DNA of 44,843 bases from Opitutia bacterium (GCA_016187945.1 JACPIT010000012.1:1-44843); one strand, 5' to 3'. Shown: positions 16,618 to 24,336, counted from the first letter of the stretch. Notes: generated by a model from the sequence alone, not told the origin. Numbers and translations are program-made.

Positions 16618-18201
16618 ATGAACCGCAAACCCCACGACGCCACCCGCCCCGCGCGCCGCTATGCTCCGGGCTCCACGATGAAAAATCCACGCCTCACCGT
16701 CCTCGCGACGGCCGGCCTCGCCTTGGCCGCCGCTCTCTTCACCGCCACGCTCGCCGGCGCCAACGAAGGCCCGACCGACGCGAAGGGCCCCGTCATCCTC
16801 CCGCCTGAAGTGCAGGCGATGCCCGTCGAGCAGGCCATCCTCACCGCGCCGCCGCACGTGCCGCCGCCGATCACCCGCAAGCACGCGGCGCGCGTCGTCG
16901 TGAATCTCGAGGTGCGCGAAGTCGTCGGCCGCCTCGCCGACGGCGTCGAATACACGTTCTGGACTTACGGCGGCAGCGTCCCCGGCTCGTTCATCCGCAT
17001 CCGCGAGGGCGACGTCGTCGAGTTTCACCTGAATAACCACCCGTCCTCGAAGCTGCCGCACAACATCGATCTCCACGCCGTCACCGGCCCCGGCGGCGGC
17101 GCGGCGTCGACGTTCACCGCGCCGGGTCACAGCTCGCAGTTCACCTTCAAGGCGCTGAATCCCGGCCTCTACGTTTATCACTGCGCCACCGCGCCCGTCC
17201 CGATGCACATCGGCAACGGCATGTATGGCCTCATCCTCGTCGAGCCGAAGGACGGCCTCCCGCCCGTCGACAAGGAATACTACGTGATGCAGGGCGAGTT
17301 CTACACCACCGGCAAATACGGCGAGGAAGGGCTGCAATCCTTCGACATGGCCAAGGCCATCGACGAACGCCCGCCCTACATCGTGTTCAACGGCGCCGTC
17401 GGCTCGCTCGTCGGCGACAAGGCCATCACCGCCAAGGTCGGCGAACACGTCCGCATCTACTTCGGCGTCGGCGGCCCGAACGTCACGTCGTCGTTCCACA
17501 TCATCGGCGAGATCTTCGACAAGGTTTACCCGGAGGCCGGCCTCAGCCTGCCCAACGCCAACGTCCAAACCACGCTCGTCCCCTCCGGCGGCGCCACCGT
17601 CGTCGAATTCAAGGTCGATGTCCCCGGCACGTTCGTGCTCGTCGACCACTCGCTCACGCGCGCCTTCAACAAAGGCGCCCTCGGCATGATCAAGGTCACC
17701 GGCCCCGAAGACCGCGTCATCTACTCCGGCAAGGAGATCGACGCCGTGTATTTCGGCGCCGCCGCCGACTCTGATTCCGGCAAGCGCGCCGCCGAACTCA
17801 AAGCCAAGATCGCCGCCGAGATCGCCAGCAACCCGACCATCGCCGGCCTCACGAAGGAGGCGCAGATCGAGAAGGGCAAACAGGTCTACATGGGCCTCTG
17901 CTTCGCCTGCCACCAACCCGACGGCAAAGGCATGCCCGCCGTCTTCCCGCCGCTCGCCGGCTCCGACTTCATGCTCGCGGACCGCGACCGCGCCGTCCGC
18001 ATCGTGCTCAAAGGCCTCACCGGCCCCGTCACCGTCAACGGCCAGACGATCAACAGCGCGATGCCGCCGCAGGAAGCCGCGCTCACCGACCAGCAAATCG
18101 CGGACGTCCTCACCTACGTCTTCAACTCCTGGGGCAACACCGGCGACGCCTTCAAAGCCGACCACGTGAAAGCCATCCGCAACGAAGCCCGCAGCAACTA
18201 A
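16618..18201 (+). CDS. nirK: Copper nitrite reductase fused to C-terminal cytochrome c
   Basis: This 527-residue periplasmic enzyme reduces nitrite to NO. Two cupredoxin domains carry all expected residues. [10 protein letters not shown] has His148 (type 1 Cu), catalytic Asp151 and His153 (type 2). [17 protein letters not shown] has His188 (type 2), Cys189, His197 and Met202 (type 1). SSFHIIGE has catalytic His294, and VDHSLTRAF has His344 (type 2). A class I cytochrome c follows (CFACH at 428-432, with Met482 in SAMPP as likely axial ligand), as in three-domain NirK proteins that carry their own electron entry. A Sec-type signal ([20 protein letters not shown]) ends near ANE. The ATG at 16678 is an alternative start, directly before this signal. 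A DNR-type promoter precedes the gene. Confidence 0.95.
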   Translation: MNRKPHDATRPARRYAPGSTMKNPRLTVLATAGLALAAALFTATLAGANEGPTDAKGPVILPPEVQAMPVEQAILTAPPHVPPPITRKHAARVVVNLEVREVVGRLADGVEYTFWTYGGSVPGSFIRIREGDVVEFHLNNHPSSKLPHNIDLHAVTGPGGGAASTFTAPGHSSQFTFKALNPGLYVYHCATAPVPMHIGNGMYGLILVEPKDGLPPVDKEYYVMQGEFYTTGKYGEEGLQSFDMAKAIDERPPYIVFNGAVGSLVGDKAITAKVGEHVRIYFGVGGPNVTSSFHIIGEIFDKVYPEAGLSLPNANVQTTLVPSGGATVVEFKVDVPGTFVLVDHSLTRAFNKGALGMIKVTGPEDRVIYSGKEIDAVYFGAAADSDSGKRAAELKAKIAAEIASNPTIAGLTKEAQIEKGKQVYMGLCFACHQPDGKGMPAVFPPLAGSDFMLADRDRAVRIVLKGLTGPVTVNGQTINSAMPPQEAALTDQQIADVLTYVFNSWGNTGDAFKADHVKAIRNEARSN

Positions 18202-18448
18202 CCGCGACCGTCGTCGCGCGAGTTTCAGAGGTGGTCGCGGCCGACCCGGCGGCGACAAACACCCCCGAAACCCAACCGCCGAAGCGCCGTCCGCCAAGTT
18301 CCGCTCTTCCCTCGAAACCCTCGCCGCCGTGTCCACGAACATCACCCGTCCGCGCCGCAACACACCTGCCCTGGCCCCAGCCAGCGCGGGCGCGGCGACG
18401 CGCCGGGCGGACACGGCGGTCTCTTTTTGCATTCGGGAGAACCACGGC

Positions 18449-19486
18449 GTGCCACCCGCAGCGCAGCGCCGCAACCTCCCGCCCTCCCGCCCCATCGCAC
18501 TCGCGGCCCCGTGGTTTTGTAACCTAATAGGTTACACTTTCCGCGCGCCCCCAGCGGCCGCTCGCGCGATTTGTAACCTATTAGGTTACAAGTCGCCTTT
18601 GGCCGTCATGGCACTCTACGCGTGCGCGACCAGCGCGTGCGCCGTCGAAGCGCTGTCTGGAAACCTCGCGGCCTCGCCGGCGTCACTCCGCACTCCGCAC
18701 TCCGCGATTCGCAATTCCGCCGCGATCGCCGCCTCAATCCAAAATCCAAATTCCAAAATCCAAAATTCAACCGACGCCCCCGCGTCGGTCCTGATTCCCG
18801 CCGGCACCTACATCCCGCTCCAGCGCTCCGTCAAAGACCTCGCCGCCGTGCCCGTCGCCGCGTTCCGCCTCGACGTCGCGCCGGTCACCAACGCGCAATT
18901 CCTCGCCTTCGTCCGCGCGAATCCGAAGTGGCAGCGCTCCCACGTGAGTCCGCTCTTCGCCGACTCCTCCTATCTCGAAACCTGGGCCGGCGATCTCGAA
19001 CTCGGCCCGCGCGCACCCGCCGACGCGCCCGTCGTCCGCGTCTCGTGGTTCGCCGCGCGCGCCTACGCCGCCTGGGTCGGCCAGCGCCTGCCCACCACCG
19101 CCGAGTGGGAACTCGCCGCCGCCGCCGGCTACACGCGCGCCGACGGCAAGAACGACGAGCAACTCAATCGCGACCTCTACGCCTGGCTTGCGCGCCCCGT
19201 GCCCGCCGTGCTCCCGGGCGTCGCGACCGCGCGCGCGAATTTCCACGGCGTCCGCGGCCTGCATGGCCTCGTCTGGGAATGGGTCAGCGATTTCAACACC
19301 GCGCTCGTCACCGGCGAATCGCGCGCCGACTCCGGCCTCGAACGCGATCTCTTCTGCGGCGCCGGCTCCGTCGGCGCCAAGGACACGACCGACTACGCGG
19401 CCTTCATGCGCCAGGCGCTCCGCTCCTCCCTCCGCGCCAACAACACCACCTCCTCGCTCGGCTTCCGCTGCGCGCGGGATCTCTAG
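18449..19486 (+). CDS. nirV: NirV-like formylglycine-generating-enzyme-fold protein
   Basis: This protein has the sulfatase-modifying (FGE) fold: VLIPAGTYIPLQ, VAPVTNAQFLAFVRANP, APVVRVSWFAARAYAAWVGQ, RLPTTAEWELAAAAGY, LVWEWVSDFN and a closing SLGFRCARD. NirV proteins of this type sit beside nirK in denitrifiers, and their function is unsettled. Start choice is open. I give GTG 18449, which follows GGGAGA at 18435 and supplies a basic segment (AQRRNLPPSRP) ahead of a signal-like core (SPLAVMALYACATSACA). Alternatives are GTG 18329 and ATG 18608. With the first two starts, a palindrome pair (18518-18591) lies in frame before the signal core and reads CNLIGY…CNLLGYK. A further stretch (SIQNPNSKIQNS, near 18735-18770) is also repeat-derived. 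Confidence 0.75.
   Translation: MPPAAQRRNLPPSRPIALAAPWFCNLIGYTFRAPPAAARAICNLLGYKSPLAVMALYACATSACAVEALSGNLAASPASLRTPHSAIRNSAAIAASIQNPNSKIQNSTDAPASVLIPAGTYIPLQRSVKDLAAVPVAAFRLDVAPVTNAQFLAFVRANPKWQRSHVSPLFADSSYLETWAGDLELGPRAPADAPVVRVSWFAARAYAAWVGQRLPTTAEWELAAAAGYTRADGKNDEQLNRDLYAWLARPVPAVLPGVATARANFHGVRGLHGLVWEWVSDFNTALVTGESRADSGLERDLFCGAGSVGAKDTTDYAAFMRQALRSSLRANNTTSSLGFRCARDL
18518..18591. repeat. Palindrome pair 1 (centres 54 bp apart)
   Basis: The first dyad has arms TGTAACCTA and TAGGTTACA around A18527. The second has arms TTGTAACCTA and TAGGTTACAA around T18581. The 54-bp centre spacing is identical to pairs 2 and 3, while the DNA between the palindromes is unrelated. Both palindromes are strikingly AT-rich for this genome. 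They lie in or just before the nirV N terminus. Confidence 0.9.
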
Positions 19487-19488
19487 GT

Positions 19489-19526
19489 CCTCTTTCTCTT
19501 TCCTCTTTCTCTTAATCTTTCTCCCG
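19489..19526 (+). repeat. CTCTTTCTCTTAATC pyrimidine tract
   Basis: This is a plus-strand copy of the element that forms an inverted pair at 4373-4467. It ends 9 bases before the SCO start codon at 19535, in the place where a ribosome-binding site would be expected. No Shine-Dalgarno is present. Confidence 0.6.
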
Positions 19527-19534
19527 CACCGACC

Positions 19535-20335
19535 ATGAAACCCACGCACCTCCTCCGTTCAGTCGCCCAATCCGTTTGTAGTCTATTAGACTACAAACTT
19601 CGCGCGACTCACTCGGAGCCCGATCCTGTTTGTAGTCCAATAGACTACAAACGCGCCGCCGGATTCGTGACCTTCTTGGCGGCCGTTCTGGCGCTCGCGG
19701 TGGCACCGGCAGTGGCGCACGCCGGCTCTTGCTGCAAACCCGAGCCGAAACCGGAGCCGAAAGACGCGTGTTGCGCTGCCGCCGAAATCGAGAATCGAGT
19801 TCAGCCCGAAGGGCCTCAGCCATCCAAAATCGAAAATCCTTTCACCCGCCTCTCGCTCTACCAAGCCGACGGCGTCTTCACCGACGACTCCGAAAAAACC
19901 TTCCGCCTCGCCGAGCTGCGCGGCCGGCCGGTCGTGGTGAATCTGTTCTTCGCCACCTGCGGCTACGCCTGCCCGCTCACCGTCACCGATCTGCTCGCCG
20001 TCCAGGCGCGCCTCTCGCCCGCGCTGCGCCGCGGCGCGGTGTTCGTGCTCGTCTCGTTCGATCTCGAGCGCGACACCGTCGCCGCACTCGCCAATTACCG
20101 CGCCGCGCGTCAGCTCGACGCCAATTGGATTCTCCTCCGCGGCGACGACGCCTCCGTCCGCGAACTCGCCGCGCTCCTCGGCGTGAAATACAAGCAGGAG
20201 GCCGACGGCTCTTTCGCGCACTCGAATCTCTTCACCATCCTCAACCGCGAAGGCGAAATCGTCCACCAGCGCACCGGCCTCTCCGGCGGCCTCGACGCCG
20301 CCCTCGCCGCGCTCGAAGCGACCGCCGCGAAATAA
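19535..20335 (+). CDS. SCO1/SenC-family copper chaperone/thioredoxin-like protein
   Basis: This is a 266-residue SCO protein. The thioredoxin fold carries FFATCGYACPLTV (Cys142, Cys146, the CxxxC copper site) and the distal His229 in SFAHSNLF. SCO proteins deliver copper to CuA centres, and a CuA subunit lies at 26097. The N terminus is odd. MKPTHLLRSVA looks like a signal n-region and FVTFLAAVLALAVAPAVAHA like its core and cleavage site, but residues 13-39 between them are encoded by palindrome pair 2 (VCSLLDYK…VCSPIDYK). If GTG 19667 were the start, the pair would lie just upstream instead. Residues 85-102 (IENRVQPEG…KIENP) also come from dispersed GAGAATCG-type repeats. The mature start has extra Cys pairs (GSCC, ACC). 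Confidence 0.85.
   Translation: MKPTHLLRSVAQSVCSLLDYKLRATHSEPDPVCSPIDYKRAAGFVTFLAAVLALAVAPAVAHAGSCCKPEPKPEPKDACCAAAEIENRVQPEGPQPSKIENPFTRLSLYQADGVFTDDSEKTFRLAELRGRPVVVNLFFATCGYACPLTVTDLLAVQARLSPALRRGAVFVLVSFDLERDTVAALANYRAARQLDANWILLRGDDASVRELAALLGVKYKQEADGSFAHSNLFTILNREGEIVHQRTGLSGGLDAALAALEATAAK
19574..19652. repeat. Palindrome pair 2 (centres 54 bp apart, variant arms)
   Basis: The first dyad (19574-19598) has arms GTTTGTAGTCTA and TAGACTACAAAC around T19586. The second (19628-19652) has the same arms with one mismatch (CCA) around A19640. Centre spacing is again 54 bp. Compared with pairs 1 and 3 the arms differ at two positions, and both changes are matched in the opposite arm, so the symmetry is kept. 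The pair lies in frame in the signal-peptide region of the SCO gene. Confidence 0.9.
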
Positions 20336-20336
20336 C

Positions 20337-20420
20337 GGTGGAGCGCGTTGACCCCAACGCGCTCAAGCGTCCGTTCGCCAGCGGAGCTTCTAGAACGCGT
20401 TGAGGTCAACGCGTTCCACC
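20337..20420. repeat. REP-like inverted pair, GCGTTGACC family (copy a)
   Basis: GGTGGAGCGCGTTGACCCCA and its counterpart GAGGTCAACGCGTTCCACC face each other about 30 bases apart. Each arm is itself a dyad (AACGCGTT/GCGTTGA…TCAACGC). Other copies lie at 23856-23917, 25358-25442 and, as a single arm, 38983-39010. Confidence 0.8.
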
Positions 20421-20515
20421 TCGACGAGCGGCGTGCCCGGATTTTTCGCTCCGCCCACGGCGTCAGACGCCCCGCGCTAATCGCTCCCAGTGCCGCCCGT
20501 TATACGCCGCGCGGC

Positions 20516-20557
20516 TTGATCCAAATCAAGGTCCGCTCTCGCTCGCACCGGTAATCT
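20516..20557 (+). promoter_or_regulatory. FNR/DNR-type box and -10 for the porin-nrfHA unit
   Basis: TTGATCCAAATCAA (20516-20529) is a perfect TTGAT-N4-ATCAA box, followed by GGT. TAATCT (20552-20557) begins 22 bases later. The inferred transcription start is near 20564, giving a leader of about 43 bases to the ATG at 20607. Confidence 0.9.
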
Positions 20558-20606
20558 TCCCGCGTCACGGCGTCCACGGGCCGAGTCAGTCCCTCCCCCG
20601 TTTCTC

Positions 20607-21809
20607 ATGAAATCAGCCGCCGTGCTCACTCTCGCCTCTCTGCTCGCCACCGCCGCGATCGGAGCCGAACCCGCCTCGCTCGCCGACGCCGTCGCGCAAA
20701 GCAAGGTCTCGCTCAACGCGCGCCTCCGCTACGAAGGCGTCCAACAAACCGGCCTCCTCGACGCCAACGCGCTCACGCTCCGCACGCGCCTCGGCTTCAC
20801 GACCGCGAAGTTCGCCGGCTGGCAGTTCTCCGCCGAGGGCGAGAACGTCGCCGCGTTCGACGGCGACGCCTTCAACCAGTCCGGCCTCAACCCCGCCGCC
20901 GCCCGCCGCGCCGTCGTCGCCGATCCCGAAACGACCGAGCTAAACCAGCTCTGGCTCGCCTACTCGCACGACAAAACCACCGCGACGCTCGGCCGCCAGA
21001 AGCTCATCCTCGACAACGCCCGCTTCGTCGGCGACGTCGGCTGGCGGCAAAATCAGCAGACGTTCGACGCGTTCGTCGTGCAGGACAAATCGCTGAAAAA
21101 CACGACGCTCACCTACGCCTACCTCGACCAGATCAACCGCGTCTTCTCGCGCCGCCACGCGCAGGGCCGATGGGATTCCGAGTCACACGTCGTCAACGCC
21201 GCCTACACCGACGCCACGCTCGGCACCGTCACCGGCTACGCCTACCTGCTCGACTTCGCCAACTCCGCCGCGAATTCCTGCGCCACTTACGGCGTCAGCC
21301 TCGTCGGCGCGCAAAAACTCAGCGATGCCCTCAAGTTCACTTACCGCGCCGAGCTCGCCACGCAGGCCAACTACGGCTCGAGCACGCTGAACTACTCCGC
21401 GCTCTATAACTGCGTCGAAGCCGGCCTCGCCGGAAAGCCCGGCAGCGTCACGCTCGGCCACGAGCTGCTCGGCAGCGACAACAACGTCGGTTTCAAAACT
21501 CCGCTCGCCACGCTGCACGCGTTCAACGGCTGGGCCGATCTCTTCCTCGCCACGCCCGCCGCCGGCCTGCGCGATGTCTACGTGAAAGGCACCGCCGCGC
21601 TCCCGCAGGCCGTCGTGCTCACGGCGTTCCACCACTGGTTCGAAGCCGCGAAAGGCGGCGCGGACTTCGGCACCGAGACCGACGTGATGCTCTCGCGCAA
21701 GTTCGGCAAATATATCACCGCCACCGCCAAGTTCGCCGATTTCCGCCGCGACAGTCTCGCGTTTCCCGACGTCCGCAAAGTCTGGCTTCAAGTCGAGTTC
21801 GTCTACTAA
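20607..21809 (+). CDS. Outer-membrane beta-barrel porin (alginate_exp/OprD-like)
   Basis: This 400-residue protein has a signal peptide (MKSAAVLTLASLLATAAIGA) and then alternating amphipathic strands typical of an outer-membrane barrel (RLRYEGVQQTGL, LTLRTRLGFTTAKF, ATLGRQKLILDNARFVGDVGWRQ). It closes with a C-terminal aromatic residue (WLQVEFVY) as a BAM recognition signal. The ARLRYEG…TLRTRLGF start resembles the alginate-export-like porins. It is the first gene after a perfect FNR-type box and is followed 21 bases later by nrfH, so it may admit nitrite or another small anion for NrfA. That substrate is an inference. Confidence 0.82.
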   Translation: MKSAAVLTLASLLATAAIGAEPASLADAVAQSKVSLNARLRYEGVQQTGLLDANALTLRTRLGFTTAKFAGWQFSAEGENVAAFDGDAFNQSGLNPAAARRAVVADPETTELNQLWLAYSHDKTTATLGRQKLILDNARFVGDVGWRQNQQTFDAFVVQDKSLKNTTLTYAYLDQINRVFSRRHAQGRWDSESHVVNAAYTDATLGTVTGYAYLLDFANSAANSCATYGVSLVGAQKLSDALKFTYRAELATQANYGSSTLNYSALYNCVEAGLAGKPGSVTLGHELLGSDNNVGFKTPLATLHAFNGWADLFLATPAAGLRDVYVKGTAALPQAVVLTAFHHWFEAAKGGADFGTETDVMLSRKFGKYITATAKFADFRRDSLAFPDVRKVWLQVEFVY

Positions 21810-21830
21810 GCTGCGCCGCGCGCCTCCCCC

Positions 21831-22307
21831 ATGAACCTACCGACGCCGCGCCTCCGCTTCTGGCTCGCCCTCGCGCTCACCGGCGTGGTCGGGCTCTTCC
21901 TCGGGCTCGGCACCTACACGTTCACCTACGCCCACGGACTCTCGTATTTTTCCAACGACCCGAAGGCGTGCATGAACTGCCACGTGATGCGCGAGCACTT
22001 CGACGGCTGGCAAAAATCGCCGCACCACGCCGTCGCGACCTGCAACGACTGCCACACGCCGCACGACTTCATCCGGAAATACCTCACGAAGGCCGAAAAC
22101 GGTTACTGGCACTCGAAGGGTTTCACGCTCCAGGACTTTCACGAGCCGATCATGATCCGTCCGAAGAACGTCGCCGTGCTCCAGGAAAACTGCGTCGGCT
22201 GCCACCAGCAGATCGTCGACGGCATCAACACCCACCCGGGCGATCCGCAAAAGATGCTCGATTGCCTCCATTGCCACCGCGACGTCGGCCACGGCCCCGT
22301 GCGGTAA
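21831..22307 (+). CDS. nrfH: NrfH tetraheme cytochrome c quinol dehydrogenase (NapC/NirT family)
   Basis: This 158-residue protein has one N-terminal membrane anchor (about 10-33, FWLALALTGVVGLFLGLGTY). Four heme-binding motifs follow: CMNCH (47-51), CNDCH (71-75), CVGCH (121-125) and CLHCH (145-149), the usual number and length for NrfH. NrfH takes electrons from menaquinol and hands them to NrfA in a membrane-bound complex. It lies immediately upstream of nrfA (49 bases) and shares the FNR-type promoter ahead of the porin gene. Confidence 0.95.
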   Translation: MNLPTPRLRFWLALALTGVVGLFLGLGTYTFTYAHGLSYFSNDPKACMNCHVMREHFDGWQKSPHHAVATCNDCHTPHDFIRKYLTKAENGYWHSKGFTLQDFHEPIMIRPKNVAVLQENCVGCHQQIVDGINTHPGDPQKMLDCLHCHRDVGHGPVR

Positions 22308-22318
22308 CGAATCCCGCT

Positions 22319-22343
22319 CCCCTCTTTCTCTTAATCCTTCTCG
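22319..22343 (+). repeat. CTCTTTCTCTTAATC pyrimidine tract (second plus-strand copy)
   Basis: The tract CCCTCTTTCTCTTAATCC lies 13 bases before the nrfA start codon and matches the tract before the SCO gene at 19489-19526. No Shine-Dalgarno is present here either. Confidence 0.6.
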
Positions 22344-22356
22344 TCCCTCCCTCGTC

Positions 22357-23838
22357 ATGAACTCCCGTCTCAACAGCCAACGCGGCCTCGCCATCGCCGG
22401 CTACCTCGGCCTCCTCGCCCTGTTCGCCGCCGCCACGTTTGGCGTGCTGCTCCTCTACCAAAACATCGTCGCCCGCAAAGCGGAGGCGACCAAGGACGTC
22501 TTTCGCGTCGTCGAAGTCAGCGACAAGACGATCGATCCCGCCGTCTGGGGAAAAAATTACCCGCGGCAATACGACAGCTACAAGCGCACCGTCGACACCG
22601 AGCGCACGACGCACGGCGGCAGCGAAGCGTTCCAGCACCTCGACGCCGATCCGGCCTGGCGGCGCATCTTCGCCGGCTACGCCTTCGGCATCGATTACCG
22701 CGAGGATCGCGGCCACGCCTACATGCTCAGCGACCAGCGCGAGACCGAACGCGTCACCAAGCGTCCGCAGCCCGGCGCGTGCCTCCAGTGCCACGCCTCC
22801 ACGCTCAATCTCTACATCGACCAAGGCATCAAGGCCGGCGTCCCCGCCGACAAGGCGCATTGGGAAGAGCAAATCCAGAAGGGCTTCGAGATCGTCTGCA
22901 AGATGCCCTACGCTGAGGCCACGAAGCTCGTCGAGCATCCCGTCTCGTGCATCGATTGCCACGAAGCCGAGACGATGGCGCTGCGCGTGAACCGCCCCGG
23001 TTTCCTCAACGGCATCCGCGCGCTCGCGCGTTCCGATTACCCGACGCCGCACCTGCCGAGCATCGAGCGTTGGCGCAAGGACGGCCGCAAAGGCCAATAC
23101 GAACCGAACAAGGACGCCACGCGTCAGGAAATGCGCTCGATGGTCTGCGCACAGTGCCACGTGGAGTATTACTTCAAGGGCGAGGGCAAGCTCGTCACCT
23201 ACCCGTGGGACAAGGGCCTCAAGGTCGAGCAGATCGAGACCTACTACAACGACGTCGGCCACAAGGACTGGGTGCACAAGGAAACCGGCGCCGCCGTGCT
23301 CAAGGCGCAGCACCCCGAGTTCGAAATGTGGAGCCAGGGCATCCACGCGCGCAGCGGCGTCGCCTGCGCCGATTGCCACATGCCCTACGTCCGCGAAGGC
23401 GCGGTGAAGATCAGCAACCACCACGTCCGCTCGCCGCTGCTCAACGTCGCGCAAGCCTGCCAGACCTGCCACCGCGTCCCCGAGCAGGAAATCAAGGCCC
23501 GCGCCCTCACCGTGCAGGACCGCAACGCCGCACTCCTCACCCGCGGCGAAAAAGCCATCGTCGGTCTGATCGACGCCATCGTCGCCGCGCAAAAGACCGG
23601 CGCGACCGACGCCCAACTGAAAGCCGCGCGCGAACTCCAGCGCCAGGCGCAATGGCGCCTCGACTTCGTCTCCGCGGAAAACTCGATGGGCTTCCACGCG
23701 CCGCAGGAAGCCGCCCGCATCCTCGCCGAAGCGATCGACTACGCCCGCCAAGGCGAACTCGCCGTCGCCCGCGATACGAAGACCGCCGCGCCCGCTGCGG
23801 CAGCGGCGAGCAGCGCCGCCCCCACCGGCATACCGTGA
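22357..23838 (+). CDS. nrfA: NrfA, ammonia-forming cytochrome c nitrite reductase (all-CxxCH type)
   Basis: This 493-residue pentaheme enzyme reduces nitrite to ammonium. The five heme motifs are CLQCH (142-146), CIDCH (198-202), CAQCH (264-268), CADCH (337-341) and CQTCH (368-372). The first, active-site heme usually has CxxCK. Here it is CxxCH, as in the Campylobacter-type variant, so His146 would replace the lysine ligand. Other active-site features are kept: the Tyr in CHVEYYF and the His in ISNHHVRSP. The N terminus is an uncleaved-looking helix (YLGLLALFAAATFGVLLLY), which suggests membrane anchoring. An Ala-rich tail closes the protein. A terminator follows at 23944. Confidence 0.94.
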   Translation: MNSRLNSQRGLAIAGYLGLLALFAAATFGVLLLYQNIVARKAEATKDVFRVVEVSDKTIDPAVWGKNYPRQYDSYKRTVDTERTTHGGSEAFQHLDADPAWRRIFAGYAFGIDYREDRGHAYMLSDQRETERVTKRPQPGACLQCHASTLNLYIDQGIKAGVPADKAHWEEQIQKGFEIVCKMPYAEATKLVEHPVSCIDCHEAETMALRVNRPGFLNGIRALARSDYPTPHLPSIERWRKDGRKGQYEPNKDATRQEMRSMVCAQCHVEYYFKGEGKLVTYPWDKGLKVEQIETYYNDVGHKDWVHKETGAAVLKAQHPEFEMWSQGIHARSGVACADCHMPYVREGAVKISNHHVRSPLLNVAQACQTCHRVPEQEIKARALTVQDRNAALLTRGEKAIVGLIDAIVAAQKTGATDAQLKAARELQRQAQWRLDFVSAENSMGFHAPQEAARILAEAIDYARQGELAVARDTKTAAPAAAAASSAAPTGIP

Positions 23839-23855
23839 TCGATCACGACTGACGA

Positions 23856-23917
23856 GGTGGAACGCGTTGACCTCAACGCGTTCACGTCCGAGCGCGTTGG
23901 GGTCAACGCGCTCCACC
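23856..23917. repeat. REP-like inverted pair, GCGTTGACC family (copy b)
   Basis: GGTGGAACGCGTTGACCTCA and GGGGTCAACGCGCTCCACC face each other with only about 20 bases between. It is downstream of nrfA. Confidence 0.8.
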
Positions 23918-23943
23918 CAAAGTCAGCATCTCCGCATCGCTAA

Positions 23944-23977
23944 GGCGCGGCTCTCCCCGAGCCGCGCCGTTTTCTTT
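23944..23977 (+). terminator. Intrinsic terminator after nrfA
   Basis: A perfect 10-bp stem (GGCGCGGCTC / GAGCCGCGCC) with a 5-base loop is followed by GTTTTCTTT. It ends the porin-nrfH-nrfA unit. Confidence 0.8.
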
Positions 23978-23999
23978 CCGCACCGCGGCAGTCGCCGCT

Positions 24000-24065
24000 G
24001 TAGGGCCTGCTTGCAGGCGATCTGGTCCATGGCGAAACGCTCATCGCCTGCAAGCAGGCTCCTAC
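24000..24065. repeat. GTAG-type REP inverted pair (GGCCTGCTTGCAGGC family)
   Basis: GTAGGGCCTGCTTGCAGGCG and CGCCTGCAAGCAGGCTCCTAC (written in two arms) face each other about 25 bases apart. Each arm is a hairpin (GCCTGC/GCAGGC). Confidence 0.8.
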
Positions 24066-24112
24066 ACTTCGTTTCGGCAGACGCTTATTGAGTCTCGCCT
24101 ATCAGACTGACC

Positions 24113-24186
24113 GGTAGGGCGCACCGGCCCGGTGCGCCGCGAAAACCACATCGCACTCGCGGCGGAGCGGGCCGCTCCGCCCTACC
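24113..24186. repeat. GTAG-type REP pair (two different hairpin arms)
   Basis: GGTAGGGCGCACCGGCCCGG at the left and GGGCCGCTCCGCCCTACC at the right share the GTAGGGC…GCCCTAC ends, but the inner hairpins differ (GCACCGGCCCGGTGC and GGAGCGGGCCGCTCC). Confidence 0.7.
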
Positions 24187-24288
24187 ACCGACAAATTGCC
24201 CGTCGGTCTATTGGGCGAGCTTCAACAGACTGCGAAGTAGCCGCGTTGGAGCGCAGCGACAACGTGGCCAATCGCGCCCGCGCAAACC

Positions 24289-24330
24289 TTGACCCCCGTC
24301 AAGGCGTCGCGCGCGCGCTTCGGCTAAAAC
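24289..24330 (+). promoter_or_regulatory. FNR/DNR-type box and -10 for the oxidase cluster
   Basis: TTGACCCCCGTCAA (24289-24302) is a symmetric variant of the box, followed by GGC. TAAAAC (24325-24330) begins 22 bases later. The geometry puts the transcription start near 24337, which is the A of the first in-frame ATG, so the first gene may be translated from a leaderless transcript. Confidence 0.8.
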
Positions 24331-24336
24331 CGAGCC

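Larger units (their letters stand above)
23839..24336. other. 498-bp gene-free region: REPs, terminator and oxidase-cluster promoter
   Basis: In order it holds an inverted GCGTTGACC pair (23856-23917), an intrinsic terminator (23944-23977), two GTAG-type REP pairs (24000-24065 and 24113-24186) and the FNR/DNR-type promoter (24289-24330). No coding frame is credible. Confidence 0.7.
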
